Below, piece after piece: positions 1 to 6,126 of a DNA stretch of 11,693 nt. The DNA comes from Nitrososphaerales archaeon TH5894 (lineage in GTDB: Archaea > Thermoproteota > Nitrososphaeria > Nitrososphaerales > Nitrososphaeraceae), in NCBI GenBank assembly GCA_014523485.1, contig JAATVK010000182.1, positions 1 to 11,693 on the forward strand, read 5' to 3'. The notes beneath the pieces were generated by a model, which saw only the letters and a program-made list of their open reading frames with translations, did no database searches and was not told the DNA's origin. A program made the translations under genes and the position numbers. Positions within the stretch are counted from its first letter, which is position 1, and every line of letters begins with the position of its first letter.

Positions 1-567
1 ATTTTTAATACCAAGAAGAATTGTTATGGCGAGAACAGTCAATATAGAATTTAAAGTAGGATAAGCAATAGTGACAATAAAGAGCATCATACCCCTAAAG
101 TTGGATGTTTGAGCTAGATCCAACGTTAGATTCAAAATATATGTTAAGAATAACCCAGTTAATACTATCATCAAATACATAATTTTTTTATCTATAATGT
201 AACTGAGTTTTTTTCTTATTATCATTAATCTGTAAATCAAAAAGACATATGCAGACAACAAGAAAAAATCTGCAAGGGATGGTACAGGAGATACAATATC
301 TAATACTACTTCGTAATATGCCCATATGATATTGGCAATAAACCAAAATACAAGTCCTATAGTTAAAAGAATATTTTCTTTATTCTCATCAATACTCTCC
401 CTATTTTTTAAAAAAACATATGATGCTAGTCCTGCAGCAACCAAAGAATTTATAATAAGAACCCAGTTAGAATATATTATTTTACTGTCAGGCTCTGCAA
501 AAATTATAACTAAATTTCCTACAGCTATAGTAAAAATGACACATAGAAAAAAATACAGCGATATCAA
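1..567 (-). CDS. Multi-spanning membrane protein, N-terminal part (runs off the left edge)
   Basis: The reverse strand is open from a stop just upstream of 567 to base 1, giving 189 residues with no stop, so the gene continues outside the window. The start taken is TTG at 565-567, the first initiator after the in-frame TAG; no in-frame ATG lies nearby. The product begins LISLYFFLCVIFTIAVG and has about six or seven hydrophobic helices separated by short charged loops, such as KNRESIDENKEN near residue 60. The segment FWFIANIIWAYYE followed by PSLADFFLLSAY resembles the membrane region of uncharacterised Nitrososphaeria proteins, some of which I recall as sensor-like; that link is from memory. 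The rest of the protein is missing, so a soluble output domain cannot be confirmed. A TATA-like stretch lies at about 598-607, upstream of the TTG. Function unknown. Confidence 0.6.
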   Translation of the reverse strand, partial: MISLYFFLCVIFTIAVGNLVIIFAEPDSKIIYSNWVLIINSLVAAGLASYVFLKNRESIDENKENILLTIGLVFWFIANIIWAYYEVVLDIVSPVPSLADFFLLSAYVFLIYRLMIIRKKLSYIIDKKIMYLMIVLTGLFLTYILNLTLDLAQTSNFRGMMLFIVTIAYPTLNSILTVLAITILLGIKN

Positions 568-748
568 TTTCTCTTTTTTCTATAAATATCTATTATCTAT
601 TATAAAATCCTTTTTTGTTAGAAGACATACAATTAATTTAATTTAATAAAGTAACTAGGTAATTTGTAACGCTCTATTACAAACTATTACAAACTGTATT
701 AAGTTAAGGAATTAGATTTACCTACAACTATTCTATTCTAATATATGA
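568..748. other. Intergenic spacer with a short tandem repeat
   Basis: This A+T-rich spacer separates the leftward membrane-protein gene from the rightward remnant at 749. It holds the likely promoter of the membrane gene and two adjacent copies of the 10-mer CTATTACAAA at 674-693. An 11-codon ATG reading frame at 626-628 (reverse strand) ends in two stops and is out of frame with the membrane gene, so I do not count it as part of that gene. Confidence 0.4.
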
Positions 749-1012
749 GTCCAAAATCTAGACCAATACAGACTAGATTCTTCTGCTGGTGGATTTGAAT
801 TTACTGCAGTTCAACATAATGTATTTGATACACCAGTAGGTGATGGAAACGGAGTATATGATGGTTTCTAGATTTTATTAGAACATTTAAACCCTGGAAA
901 ACATACTATATCCTTTAGTGGAGCAATCCACCTTGACAATATACCTCTCCTAATAGGTCTTTATGAACCAGGAGCAAAATATAATCTAGAGGTAATACCT
1001 AAATATTATTGA
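749..1012 (+). pseudogene. C-terminal half of a secreted Trp-rich family, interrupted by TAG
   Basis: One frame reads from just after the TGA at 746-748 to the TGA at 1010-1012, with a single internal TAG at 869-871. It has no start codon or signal peptide. The residues run QNLDQYRLDSSAGGFEFTA, then VGDGNGVYDGF, the TAG, and ILLEHLNPGKHTISFSGA. I recall this order, a QYR block, then a DG[YN] block, then L-x-PGKH-x-I-x-F-x-G, as the C-terminal part of secreted proteins of unknown function in ammonia-oxidising archaea. The N-terminal half of the same family, starting with a W-T-E-K-W-W-Q-W block, lies at 5688-6113 in this window. The TAG sits where a tryptophan (TGG) would fit, so a single substitution may have inactivated it. 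Absence of the first half shows truncation as well. Confidence 0.6.
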
Positions 1013-1036
1013 CCTGATCTAAGATATAAAACAGAA

Positions 1037-1060
1037 ATTTAGAAATAGTAATTTCTAAAT
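1037..1060. terminator. Perfect 10-bp inverted repeat, possible terminator hairpin
   Basis: ATTTAGAAAT at 1037-1046 and ATTTCTAAAT at 1051-1060 are exact reverse complements around the 4-base loop AGTA. The position is 25 bases past the end of the remnant at 749-1012, and a short T-run (CTTTTT) follows at 1067-1072. Archaeal termination relies mainly on T-runs, so the hairpin may be incidental; the stem is weak because it is A+T rich. Confidence 0.35.
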
Positions 1061-1238
1061 ACTAATCTTTTTAGTCTTATATTAAAATAAGTTTCTTCTA
1101 ATATAGAGTAATGAAATAGGAATAGGTATTAGCAAAGTTCCATTACCCTCTGAACTTGAAATCGAAAATTTTATTTATCTTTACTTTCAAAAACAATTCT
1201 AAAATAACAAGTCCCTAATAATATAATTATTTTAGAAA

Positions 1239-1301
1239 CTCTATCGGTATTACTTCCGACGAGACAATTGTACAAGTTCTATTAATCTATCAGGACTTGT
1301 A
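1239..1301. other. Two adjacent stem-loops, candidate structured RNA
   Basis: The first element pairs CTC (1239-1241) and TCGG (1244-1247) with CCGA (1256-1259) and GAG (1261-1263), with a small asymmetric bulge. The second pairs TACAAGTTCT (1271-1280) with AGGACTTGTA (1292-1301), ten pairs including one G-U wobble in RNA. A third copy of the arm, ACAAGTCC at 1207-1214, matches GGACTTGT at 1293-1300 exactly and could compete for it. No known RNA family was recognised. Confidence 0.3.
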
Positions 1302-1420
1302 TAATACAATAAACTTGATATTATAAAATAATAAATCTTGATTGTATCTATTTAATTTTTAGATAATAACCTATTAGTTTTCTAATTTTTTCCTGGTAGT
1401 AAGCAATAATACAATAAATA

Positions 1421-1430
1421 TTTTTATATA
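1421..1430 (+). promoter_or_regulatory. TATA box of the gene at 1451
   Basis: TTTTTATATA is centred about 25 bp before the ATG at 1451. That is the usual archaeal TATA-to-start distance, so the transcript probably begins at or next to the start codon (leaderless). Confidence 0.55.
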
Positions 1431-1450
1431 ACTAGAATAAAAAAAACTTG

Positions 1451-1729
1451 ATGTACAATAATTTAGTTAAGGTATTGCCAGCAGCAACAGCAACTACGAT
1501 AGTTATTATTTCAACAATACTTTCAATCTCAACATTCTCTAATGTTTCTGCATTCGCACAATCTGAAGAAAGAACAAATCAAACAGGCGAAGCAATACAA
1601 CAAAATGTTAGTGATATTGTATCCAACATTAGCAAAGAAGCAAAGGGTATAGGATCGAATATTACTACAGAGGTTGGAAAAGAAGTGGCTACAAATATTG
1701 GGAAAAAACTACAAGATTTAGCGAAATAG
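1451..1729 (+). CDS. Small secreted, sequon-rich helical protein
   Basis: The product has 92 residues from ATG 1451; the TTG three bases earlier is a less likely start because the TATA box at 1421-1430 places transcription initiation near the ATG. Residues 1-37 form a signal peptide: basic start, a hydrophobic stretch (TIVIISTILSIS), then small residues ending in SAFAQ. The mature part of about 55 residues is polar and probably helical, with a pattern of spaced Ile, Val and Leu and the ending KKLQDLAK. It carries four N-glycosylation sequons (NQT, NVS, NIS, NIT), which is dense for its size, and has no cysteine. Export and surface or extracellular location are inferred. I do not recognise a function. 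It stands alone, with non-coding DNA on both sides. Confidence 0.75.
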   Translation: MYNNLVKVLPAATATTIVIISTILSISTFSNVSAFAQSEERTNQTGEAIQQNVSDIVSNISKEAKGIGSNITTEVGKEVATNIGKKLQDLAK

Positions 1730-2029
1730 TTCCACTTTATTTTTCCAACATTATAATTCATTTTATTTGATCTTCCTTTTGTATCTAATTTCGAATAGCA
1801 TAATTTGTTTATCTTTTAAATTTGTAATTGAACACTGAAATCGTGTCCAATATTAAATATACTAAGGTTGTGTATACTATTCCATTTGGAAGTCCTAGAA
1901 AGGAAAGAATAACTCAAATTCATTAGGTCATAGCTGGCTTTCAATTTATGGGTTAATTCTTCTTTGTACCAAAATGTATCAAAAGTCGATTACTATTATA
2001 TTATCATGATGTCAATCTTACCTAAGTAG
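1730..2029. other. Intergenic region without a supported gene
   Basis: Two rightward or leftward frames of about 30 codons exist here: one from a TTG near 1827 ending in PRKERITQIH (TAG), and one on the reverse strand ending in RYKRKIK. Neither has an ATG start, promoter or recognisable similarity. I see nothing else. Confidence 0.3.
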
Positions 2030-2450
2030 TTAAACCTCTTCCTCGCTTTCTAGCAGTAAGTGTTTAGCATATTCTTTCAAGGGTTGGTTATCGTTTAAGT
2101 GATCTGGACCAATCGCTAAAATAACTTGTCTAAATTCTTCACTAACAAAATCATCAAATGTTTTGTTTTGTTGGTAAGCAATTAATCGACCTACAAAAGC
2201 GATGCTCTTCTTTAACCTTAATGTTACCTGAATCTCTTCATATAATGTATGACCATTCTTATTCAATTTGGTAATCACCTTTACAAAAAAATAGATCGTT
2301 AGAAAGAATAGTCGTCCTCTGTATACGACTTTTAACTCTAATTTCTTTTGCCGTCGTATCATTGGGACAAAGTCTGGACAGAAATTCAAGTAGAGTCATC
2401 ACTTGACTATCAAAGAAAATTTCTCTCTCTAAATATATTTTCATCATCAT
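2030..2450 (-). pseudogene. Small gene split by a one-base frameshift in a T7 run
   Basis: Two overlapping reverse-strand frames together look like one protein. The first runs from ATG 2448-2450 to a stop at 2259 (63 residues, beginning MMMKIYLEREIFF). The second is open from at least 2389 to the stop at 2030 and ends in HLLLESEEEV. They switch sensibly at the homopolymer 2285-2291 (seven A on the plus strand): removing one base joins SNDLFF to VKVITKLNKNG and gives about 139 residues of even, soluble composition. Upstream parts of the second frame (GRLFFLTIYFF) look non-native, which supports the splice. A TATA box at 2471-2480 lies 25 bp before ATG 2450. Alternatively, GTG at 2276-2278 could start a separate 82-residue protein. 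Function unknown; the C-terminal part (FVGRLIAYQQNKTFDDFV) is helix-rich. An assembly error is equally possible. Confidence 0.5.
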
Positions 2451-2470
2451 TTTAGCACCTGATTCCAGAT

Positions 2471-2480
2471 AATTTTTATA
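2471..2480 (-). promoter_or_regulatory. TATA box for the leftward gene starting at 2450
   Basis: On the reverse strand the sequence is TATAAAAATT, centred about 25 bp before ATG 2450, fitting a leaderless transcript. It supports 2450, not 2389, as the true gene start. Confidence 0.5.
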
Positions 2481-2596
2481 TCGATATTTTAGAACTACTT
2501 GTCAATGAGATAAGATATACAATGTTTAGTTAATTGAGATTGTTCAGAACAAAAATAATAAAAAGCAAGAATTTCCTATGAATTTATTAGATTAAT

Positions 2597-2827
2597 ATGA
2601 ATGAAAAGAAAGATGAAACAACTCCAGACCAATTCGAGAAATTAGCGTCTGCAGGAGAAAAATCAGCATTATACATGCGAACGATAGATGATTTTGCTCA
2701 TTGGGTTACCGCTAATATGATGTCTAGTATAGATGTGAAAGAATGCACTAGTATCCTTGAAGATTTTGTCAAAAGCAATGAGCACATTATTCAAAGGATA
2801 AATAAAGTAAGGCCATCTCTTCCATAA
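2597..2827 (+). CDS. 76-residue soluble hypothetical protein
   Basis: The frame from ATG 2597 encodes a compact, soluble protein with no signal peptide or membrane helix. It opens with a charged stretch (MNEKKDETTPDQFEK) and continues as mostly helical, amphipathic sequence: ASAGEKSALYMRTIDDFAHW, then MMSSIDVKECTSILEDFV and EHIIQRINKVRPSLP. There is one cysteine (in KECTS) and no catalytic or metal-binding signature. The balanced composition, unlike the Lys/Asn-rich random frames around it, argues that it is real. It is divergent from the frameshifted gene at 2030-2450, and the 146-bp gap must hold both promoters; an A/T-only stretch at 2551-2560 could serve this gene, giving a short leader. 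I do not recognise the family; a small lineage-specific cytoplasmic protein is the safest description. Confidence 0.65.
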   Translation: MNEKKDETTPDQFEKLASAGEKSALYMRTIDDFAHWVTANMMSSIDVKECTSILEDFVKSNEHIIQRINKVRPSLP

Positions 2828-2850
2828 TTCCTTTAAGATTGAATATCTAG

Positions 2851-3094
2851 ATTGACAATTCTGATTTTGTAGTAGGTGGAGGATTTGATAAATCCAGGTT
2901 TGATCCTCAATTTATTGAAATGAGACATCAATTCCTTGACTGATTAATTTGGTTGGAAAGTCAAAGGACGAATAGTTATTCATCATCGCAGCCAGGGGAC
3001 AATCTGACCAACTATTACCATAGTACAATTTCCAGTTCCTACCAATTCACTTATAACACATGCTATATTCTTTGACAATCCACCATTGGAATAA
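2851..3094 (+). pseudogene. Remnant of a secreted protein, with frameshift and stops
   Basis: The first frame, from 2854, reads DNSDFVVGGGFDKSRFDPQF then IEMRHQFLD and stops at TGA 2939-2941. A second frame resumes with GWKVKGRIVIHH, hits a TGA, then reads PTITIVQFPVPTNSLITHAI followed by FFDNPPLE and ends at TAA 3092-3094. The pieces are collinear and fit a domain in which a VxGGGF turn is followed by an xGWKV strand and a final strand, a pattern I recall from secreted proteins of Nitrososphaeria (memory only). No start codon or signal peptide remains. At least one frameshift and two stops make a functional product implausible. Confidence 0.5.
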
Positions 3095-3549
3095 ACCTTA
3101 AATTCCTCCTTTTTTTATTTCTTTTCCGTTATCTAAAATAAACTCAAATAACTTTTAAAAATATATAATATTAATAATTGAAAGGTAAACTTATATATTT
3201 TCTTCTTTATTACTATCATTATTTTACAATCTTTATCTCTATTACTTTATATTATTTTTCGTGACCTAAAAAAATAAATCTAATATTGTCACTATAATAC
3301 GTATAGTAAACATCTTCAATTTAGTGTAGAATAATGGTGTAGATAATATTATTTTCATGTCTTGAGATAAAGCTTTTGTATATATTCTTTTTTTGATTTA
3401 AGAATAATCAATGGTCAGTCTATCTTTTTTATTTCTATTAGAGAAATTTAGTATTTTCTTGTTTAGTCAATAGCTTCTACTTCCTTGTTATAATTAATTT
3501 ATATTTCAGGAAAAATACATCTAATTTAGTTTATCATATTCATTAAAGA
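3095..3549. other. Very A+T-rich non-coding stretch
   Basis: Apart from long runs of A and T there is nothing I can support. No frame with coding-like composition exceeds about 20 codons on either strand. The composition is even more extreme than the window average. Confidence 0.4.
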
Positions 3550-3699
3550 TTAATGATTAGTATTTGTAACATTTTTTTTAATAAATTTTAGTAACTCAAA
3601 ATGGTCATCGATATTATAATATTTTTTTAAATTTTCTATTACATCTTTTTCATGAAATATTGATATTTCATTATTTTTTTCCTTTTCTTTTCTTTCCAT
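3550..3699 (-). CDS. Possible 49-residue basic microprotein
   Basis: From ATG 3697-3699 to TAA 3550-3552 on the reverse strand, 49 residues begin MERKEKEKNNEIS, continue FHEKDVIENLKKYYNIDDHF and end FIKKNVTNTNH. The middle has amphipathic spacing and a plausible helix-turn-helix rhythm (DVIENLKKYYNIDDHFELLKFIKK), not just runs of Lys and Asn. In DNA this A+T rich, however, Lys/Asn-rich frames of this length arise by chance. No clear TATA box was found at the expected distance. It could also be a leftover of a larger gene. Function unknown. Confidence 0.3.
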   Translation of the reverse strand: MERKEKEKNNEISIFHEKDVIENLKKYYNIDDHFELLKFIKKNVTNTNH

Positions 3700-3939
3700 A
3701 TTAAATTCTCTATCTTCATTATACTTATATTTTCAAGTTTTATTTTTAGAAAATATTATGGTAAAAATCTTCTATATTATTATTTTCTCATTACTTTAAT
3801 TTGGTGTGTGATAAATCCAAATTTCGTCTCTATATACATATATTTGATAGTAGAGATTATTAGACACTTAATAGATGTCTGATATCAGAACCAGAAAGGA
3901 TTTTAGAGCAAACTAATAATCAAAAAAACATAATTCAAA
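3700..3939. other. A+T-rich region with a short orphan frame
   Basis: Rightward, the frame through ISEPERILEQTNNQ and KNIIQKLNELLIFQ (about 3880-3965) resembles a coiled-coil tail. It has no start codon, and a TAG precedes it. It may be a gene fragment adjoining the remnant at 3954. Nothing else is supported. Confidence 0.25.
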
Positions 3940-3953
3940 AACTTAATGAATTG

Positions 3954-4092
3954 TTGATATTTCAGATAATAATGACGTCATTTTCTCAAAGAGTATCGAT
4001 GGTGATCAAACATTCAATACACCTGATAATATAAGCAACAATCCTGGTTTTTCAAACGAAACTATGAATGTTAGCAACCCAACAGGCGCGTA
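3954..4092 (+). pseudogene. Fragment resembling a sialidase-type (BNR) repeat protein
   Basis: One frame reads DISDNNDVIFSKSIDGDQTF, then NTPDNISNNPGFSNETMNVS, and ends at TAG 4090-4092 after NPTGA. The pattern of a strand followed by KS-x-DG-x-x-F and an N-[LI]-S-N-N block is that of BNR/Asp-box-like beta-propeller repeats, which are common in secreted proteins of these archaea. Only about one repeat remains and no start is present, so this is a fragment. A different frame, from ATG 4068 to TAA 4203-4205, encodes 45 residues (MLATQQARSFLGFNDEYDRQ onwards) of coding-like composition; it overlaps the remnant's end and might be an independent microprotein or the tail of another broken gene. Confidence 0.4.
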
Positions 4093-4214
4093 GTTTTCTC
4101 GGGTTCAACGACGAATATGATAGGCAGTATGATCTAGTCTTTGAAGAATATAGCAAGTGTAAAAAAAGTGATACTATAAACATTTTGATAAAAGACTTGA
4201 TATAAAAAATAAAA

Positions 4215-4801
4215 TTAAGCAGTTAGTTTATTGGCTCCATGATTGGATTTATTAAAAAAGCTTAAACCCTCCAACTTTGGTTTGGAGCATTCAAAGCTGT
4301 CTAGAGTGTCACCGAATGTACATTTTATTACATTCATCTCCGGACCAATAGTGAAAGTGACTCCAGATTCTGAAAATATATCATCTATAGCACTGTTAAG
4401 GACGGATTTTATCCTTTCGTTAATTTGTTCCTTGCTTGCAAAGGGGTTTGCTAGTCCCGTTGCATTAGAACTTGAAGAACTGGTATCTTCCACTTTCACA
4501 TAACCACTTGTCGAGGAATTAGTAAAGTCATCAGCTATAGCAGATACTACTAAATCTCTTGCTTTATCATAATCAAATTTGGTTCCTTTAATAGTATAGG
4601 TAGTATCAAAACCATTAACATAACTAGCACCATCTGTAATAATTAAGCCACTAGTCGCATCCCTTGAGATATCTATAGAATATTCGGAATCGGTGTTTTC
4701 TGTTTGAGCATTTGCATTAGATATCGAAAAGCTAATCACTAAAGTTGATACTGCTAATACAATAGCAATAAAATTGATATTTTTGTTGTCATAAATCTCA
4801 T
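4215..4801 (-). CDS. Secreted hypothetical protein; frameshift inside the signal peptide
   Basis: The main frame is open from GTG 4737-4739 to TAA at 4215 (174 residues), but that start cuts into a signal peptide. The same frame upstream encodes NKNINFIAIVLAVSTL, a typical hydrophobic core, without any start codon. ATGs at 4799-4801 and 4790-4792 lie one base out of frame and read MTTKISILLLLY before stopping. One extra A in the A5 run (T on the plus strand at 4780-4784) would give MTTKNINFIAIVLAVSTLVI followed by SFSISNANAQ, a textbook export signal, and about 192 residues. The mature part has repeated strand-like segments (TYTIKGTKFDYDKARDLVVS), a Ser-rich linker (EDTSSSSSNATG), two cysteines (IKCTF, FECSK) and no catalytic signature. 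A TATA box lies at 4841-4850. Function unknown. Confidence 0.65.
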
Positions 4802-4840
4802 CACACTGTTAGCAAATACTATGATAAGAAGATTGCTATT

Positions 4841-4850
4841 TTTATATATT
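4841..4850 (-). promoter_or_regulatory. TATA box of the secreted-protein gene at 4215-4801
   Basis: On the reverse strand the sequence is AATATATAAA, about 45 bp before ATG 4801. Transcription would start near 4818-4820 and give a leader of roughly 18-28 nt. It supports initiation at the ATGs, not at GTG 4739. Confidence 0.45.
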
Positions 4851-4960
4851 GTAATAAAATCTAAACTATCTTATTATCACAAATATTTGTCCTAACTTTT
4901 ATAATACTATCTATTTAACAATTCTCCTTTCTCTGGATTGTATTTTATATTAATTTTCTT

Positions 4961-4970
4961 TTTATATAAT
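4961..4970 (+). promoter_or_regulatory. TATA box of the gene at 4993
   Basis: TTTATATAAT is centred about 27 bp before ATG 4993, the spacing expected for a leaderless archaeal transcript. Confidence 0.55.
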
Positions 4971-4992
4971 TAATTTCTTACATATTATTAAC

Positions 4993-5397
4993 ATGTTAGG
5001 AGATTTATTTTATGAAGCAAAAGGAAGAATTACATCTAAAAGAGTATTAGATTTAGAACGAGTCGAAATAGAAAGTTCATATTTTGTAGAAGGAAAAATG
5101 AGAGAAATTGAAGTTGTTGAGATAGGAACGTTTACAAGTATTTCGACCACAACAAGTGGTGTTTTTTTTATACAAGGCAAGGATATTGTAACTGTTAAAG
5201 GCAGTAATGAAATGGCTACTGTCAAAGCACAAGGTATTAGTAAACTTAGAGATTCTTCAAAAGTAATTTGTGGTTCTAATTTCTATAGTTCTTCGACTAC
5301 TGGAAAATTATCATTCTTGAATAATTTAGTAGGAGTTCATGAAGCATTGGTAGATAACGATGGAAACATTATCTATAAAGTATGGGAATGGAAATAA
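4993..5397 (+). CDS. Conserved 134-residue beta-rich hypothetical protein
   Basis: ATG 4993 opens a frame of 134 residues without signal peptide or membrane segment. The sequence is a succession of short strands: MLGDLFYEAKGRITSKRVL, then VEIESSYFVEGKMREIEV, GTFTSISTTTSGVFFIQGKD, and finally SKVICGSNFYSSSTTGKL and a C-terminal KVWEWK. I recall a family of about this length with MLGE...GK(I/V)T..RVL at the start, an EMATW/V block in the middle, a Y-x-T/S-x-S/T-x-KL block and a terminal LWEWK, found in Nitrososphaeria and some bacteria, with no known function. The pattern fits a small beta-barrel, so ligand binding is possible but only inferred. Full family length and an ideal TATA box (4961-4970) suggest it is intact and expressed alone. 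Confidence 0.8.
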   Translation: MLGDLFYEAKGRITSKRVLDLERVEIESSYFVEGKMREIEVVEIGTFTSISTTTSGVFFIQGKDIVTVKGSNEMATVKAQGISKLRDSSKVICGSNFYSSSTTGKLSFLNNLVGVHEALVDNDGNIIYKVWEWK

Positions 5398-5437
5398 AAG
5401 ATAATTCTATATTAAATAATAAATAGAATACTAATTT

Positions 5438-5584
5438 CTATCCTTTGCCTAGTTTGATTTTTTTTACCTTAATTTCATTATCAAATTTCTTTTCAAAGAT
5501 AATATTATCACATATCATAATACTATTTTGTTGCTTATCTATCTCATTACCAAACACAAGGTAGCCACCTATAGTAACAAGCAA
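5438..5584 (-). CDS. Possible 48-residue small protein (TTG start)
   Basis: On the reverse strand, TTG 5582-5584 follows an in-frame TAA and opens 48 residues ending KVKKIKLGKG at TAG 5438-5440. The sequence includes GGYLVFGNEIDKQQNSIMIC and DNIIFEKKFDNEI, which alternates like beta strands and does not look like random A+T-rich sequence. The start is weak, and a later ATG in the frame would leave only 26 residues. It may be a true microprotein or the end of a decayed gene whose beginning is lost. No function recognised. Confidence 0.3.
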   Translation of the reverse strand: MLVTIGGYLVFGNEIDKQQNSIMICDNIIFEKKFDNEIKVKKIKLGKG

Positions 5585-5687
5585 TTAATAGAAAAAGGTA
5601 GGCATAGAAAATATTTTTTTTAAAATTATGTTTTTAGCATCAAGAAAAGAAAAGTTCTTAATATATCTTGAAATAAAAATTAGGAAG

Positions 5688-6113
5688 ATGATAAAATTTA
5701 TCTTAATTCTAATCTCATTTATGATAGTATTAATTCTTGTAAATTTGAATAATGTTATTTCATTTAGTGAAGACTTCTCTAATCAAACTACTAAAACAAA
5801 TAATACTAATTTTGATATTTCTACATTAGTTTTTGAGCCTGGTACTAGCCCTTTCAATCTAACATATTCAGACTGGACTGAGAAATGGTGGCAATGGACA
5901 TATTCTATTTCTTGGGATAAAAATCCCTCATACGATGATACTGGAAAATATTGTAGTGAAAATCAAAATGGTCCAGTTTGGTTCCTAACTTTAGCTTAGG
6001 AACATCCAGTTATCCGTTCATGTGATATTCCTAAAAATACTGCTTTGCTTATCACTCTCTTAAATTCTGAATGCTCGTATGCAGAATTTCCGTTGCTGAA
6101 AATGTACTTTTAA
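5688..6113 (+). pseudogene. N-terminal half of a secreted Trp-rich family, interrupted by TAG
   Basis: I take ATG 5688, preceded by AGGAAG, over ATG 5628 because it puts a normal signal peptide first: MIKFILILISFMIVLILVN, then NVISFSED. The mature part carries the block LTYSDWTEKWWQWTYSIS, then DDTGKYC and ENQNGPVWFL, then an in-frame TAG at 5997-5999. The same frame goes on with EHPVIRSCDIPKNTALLITL, LNSECSYAEFPLLK and stops at TAA 6111-6113. I recall this block order (W-x-x-KWWQW, DDTG-x-x-C, NGPVWFL, HPV-x-R-x-C-x-IP, NSECS-x-AEFP) as the first half of a secreted family in these archaea. The second half is absent here, but a C-terminal half lies at 749-1012. Both truncation and the nonsense codon argue for a dead copy. 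Confidence 0.65.
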
Positions 6114-6126
6114 AAAAGTCAGAAAT

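Larger units (their letters stand above)
1013..1450. other. Non-coding stretch with several inverted repeats
   Basis: No convincing gene is present. It contains a perfect 10-bp inverted repeat at 1037-1060, a weaker 5-bp one at 1061-1075 (ACTAA/TTAGT), and a cluster of complementary segments at 1207-1301 that are less A+T rich than their surroundings. A short frame at 1108-1203 (ends QKQF, then TAA) has no start and no recognised similarity. The promoter of the gene at 1451 lies at the right end. Confidence 0.4.

Noticed and set aside
326..646. Rightward 106-codon frame
   Set aside because: It is the shadow of the reverse-strand membrane protein, which has clear transmembrane segments and runs off the left edge.
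674..693. Two tandem copies of CTATTACAAA as a CRISPR or attachment site
   Set aside because: Only two adjacent 10-mers without spacers; chance repetition in A+T-rich DNA is enough.
1827..1925. TTG-started frame of about 32 codons ending PRKERITQIH
   Set aside because: No promoter, no ATG and no recognised similarity; too short to support.
4108..4124. GGTTCAAC resembling a tRNA T-loop
   Set aside because: Flanking bases cannot form a T-arm stem, and no acceptor or anticodon arm is found nearby.
4243..4503. Rightward 86-codon frame inside the secreted-protein gene
   Set aside because: It is antisense to the gene at 4215-4801, whose signal peptide and composition are far more convincing.
869..5999. 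Both internal stops in the Trp-rich fragments are TAG, suggesting readthrough or pyrrolysine
   Set aside because: No pyrrolysine machinery or insertion element is visible, both copies are also truncated, and Nitrososphaeria are not known to recode TAG; nonsense mutation is simpler.
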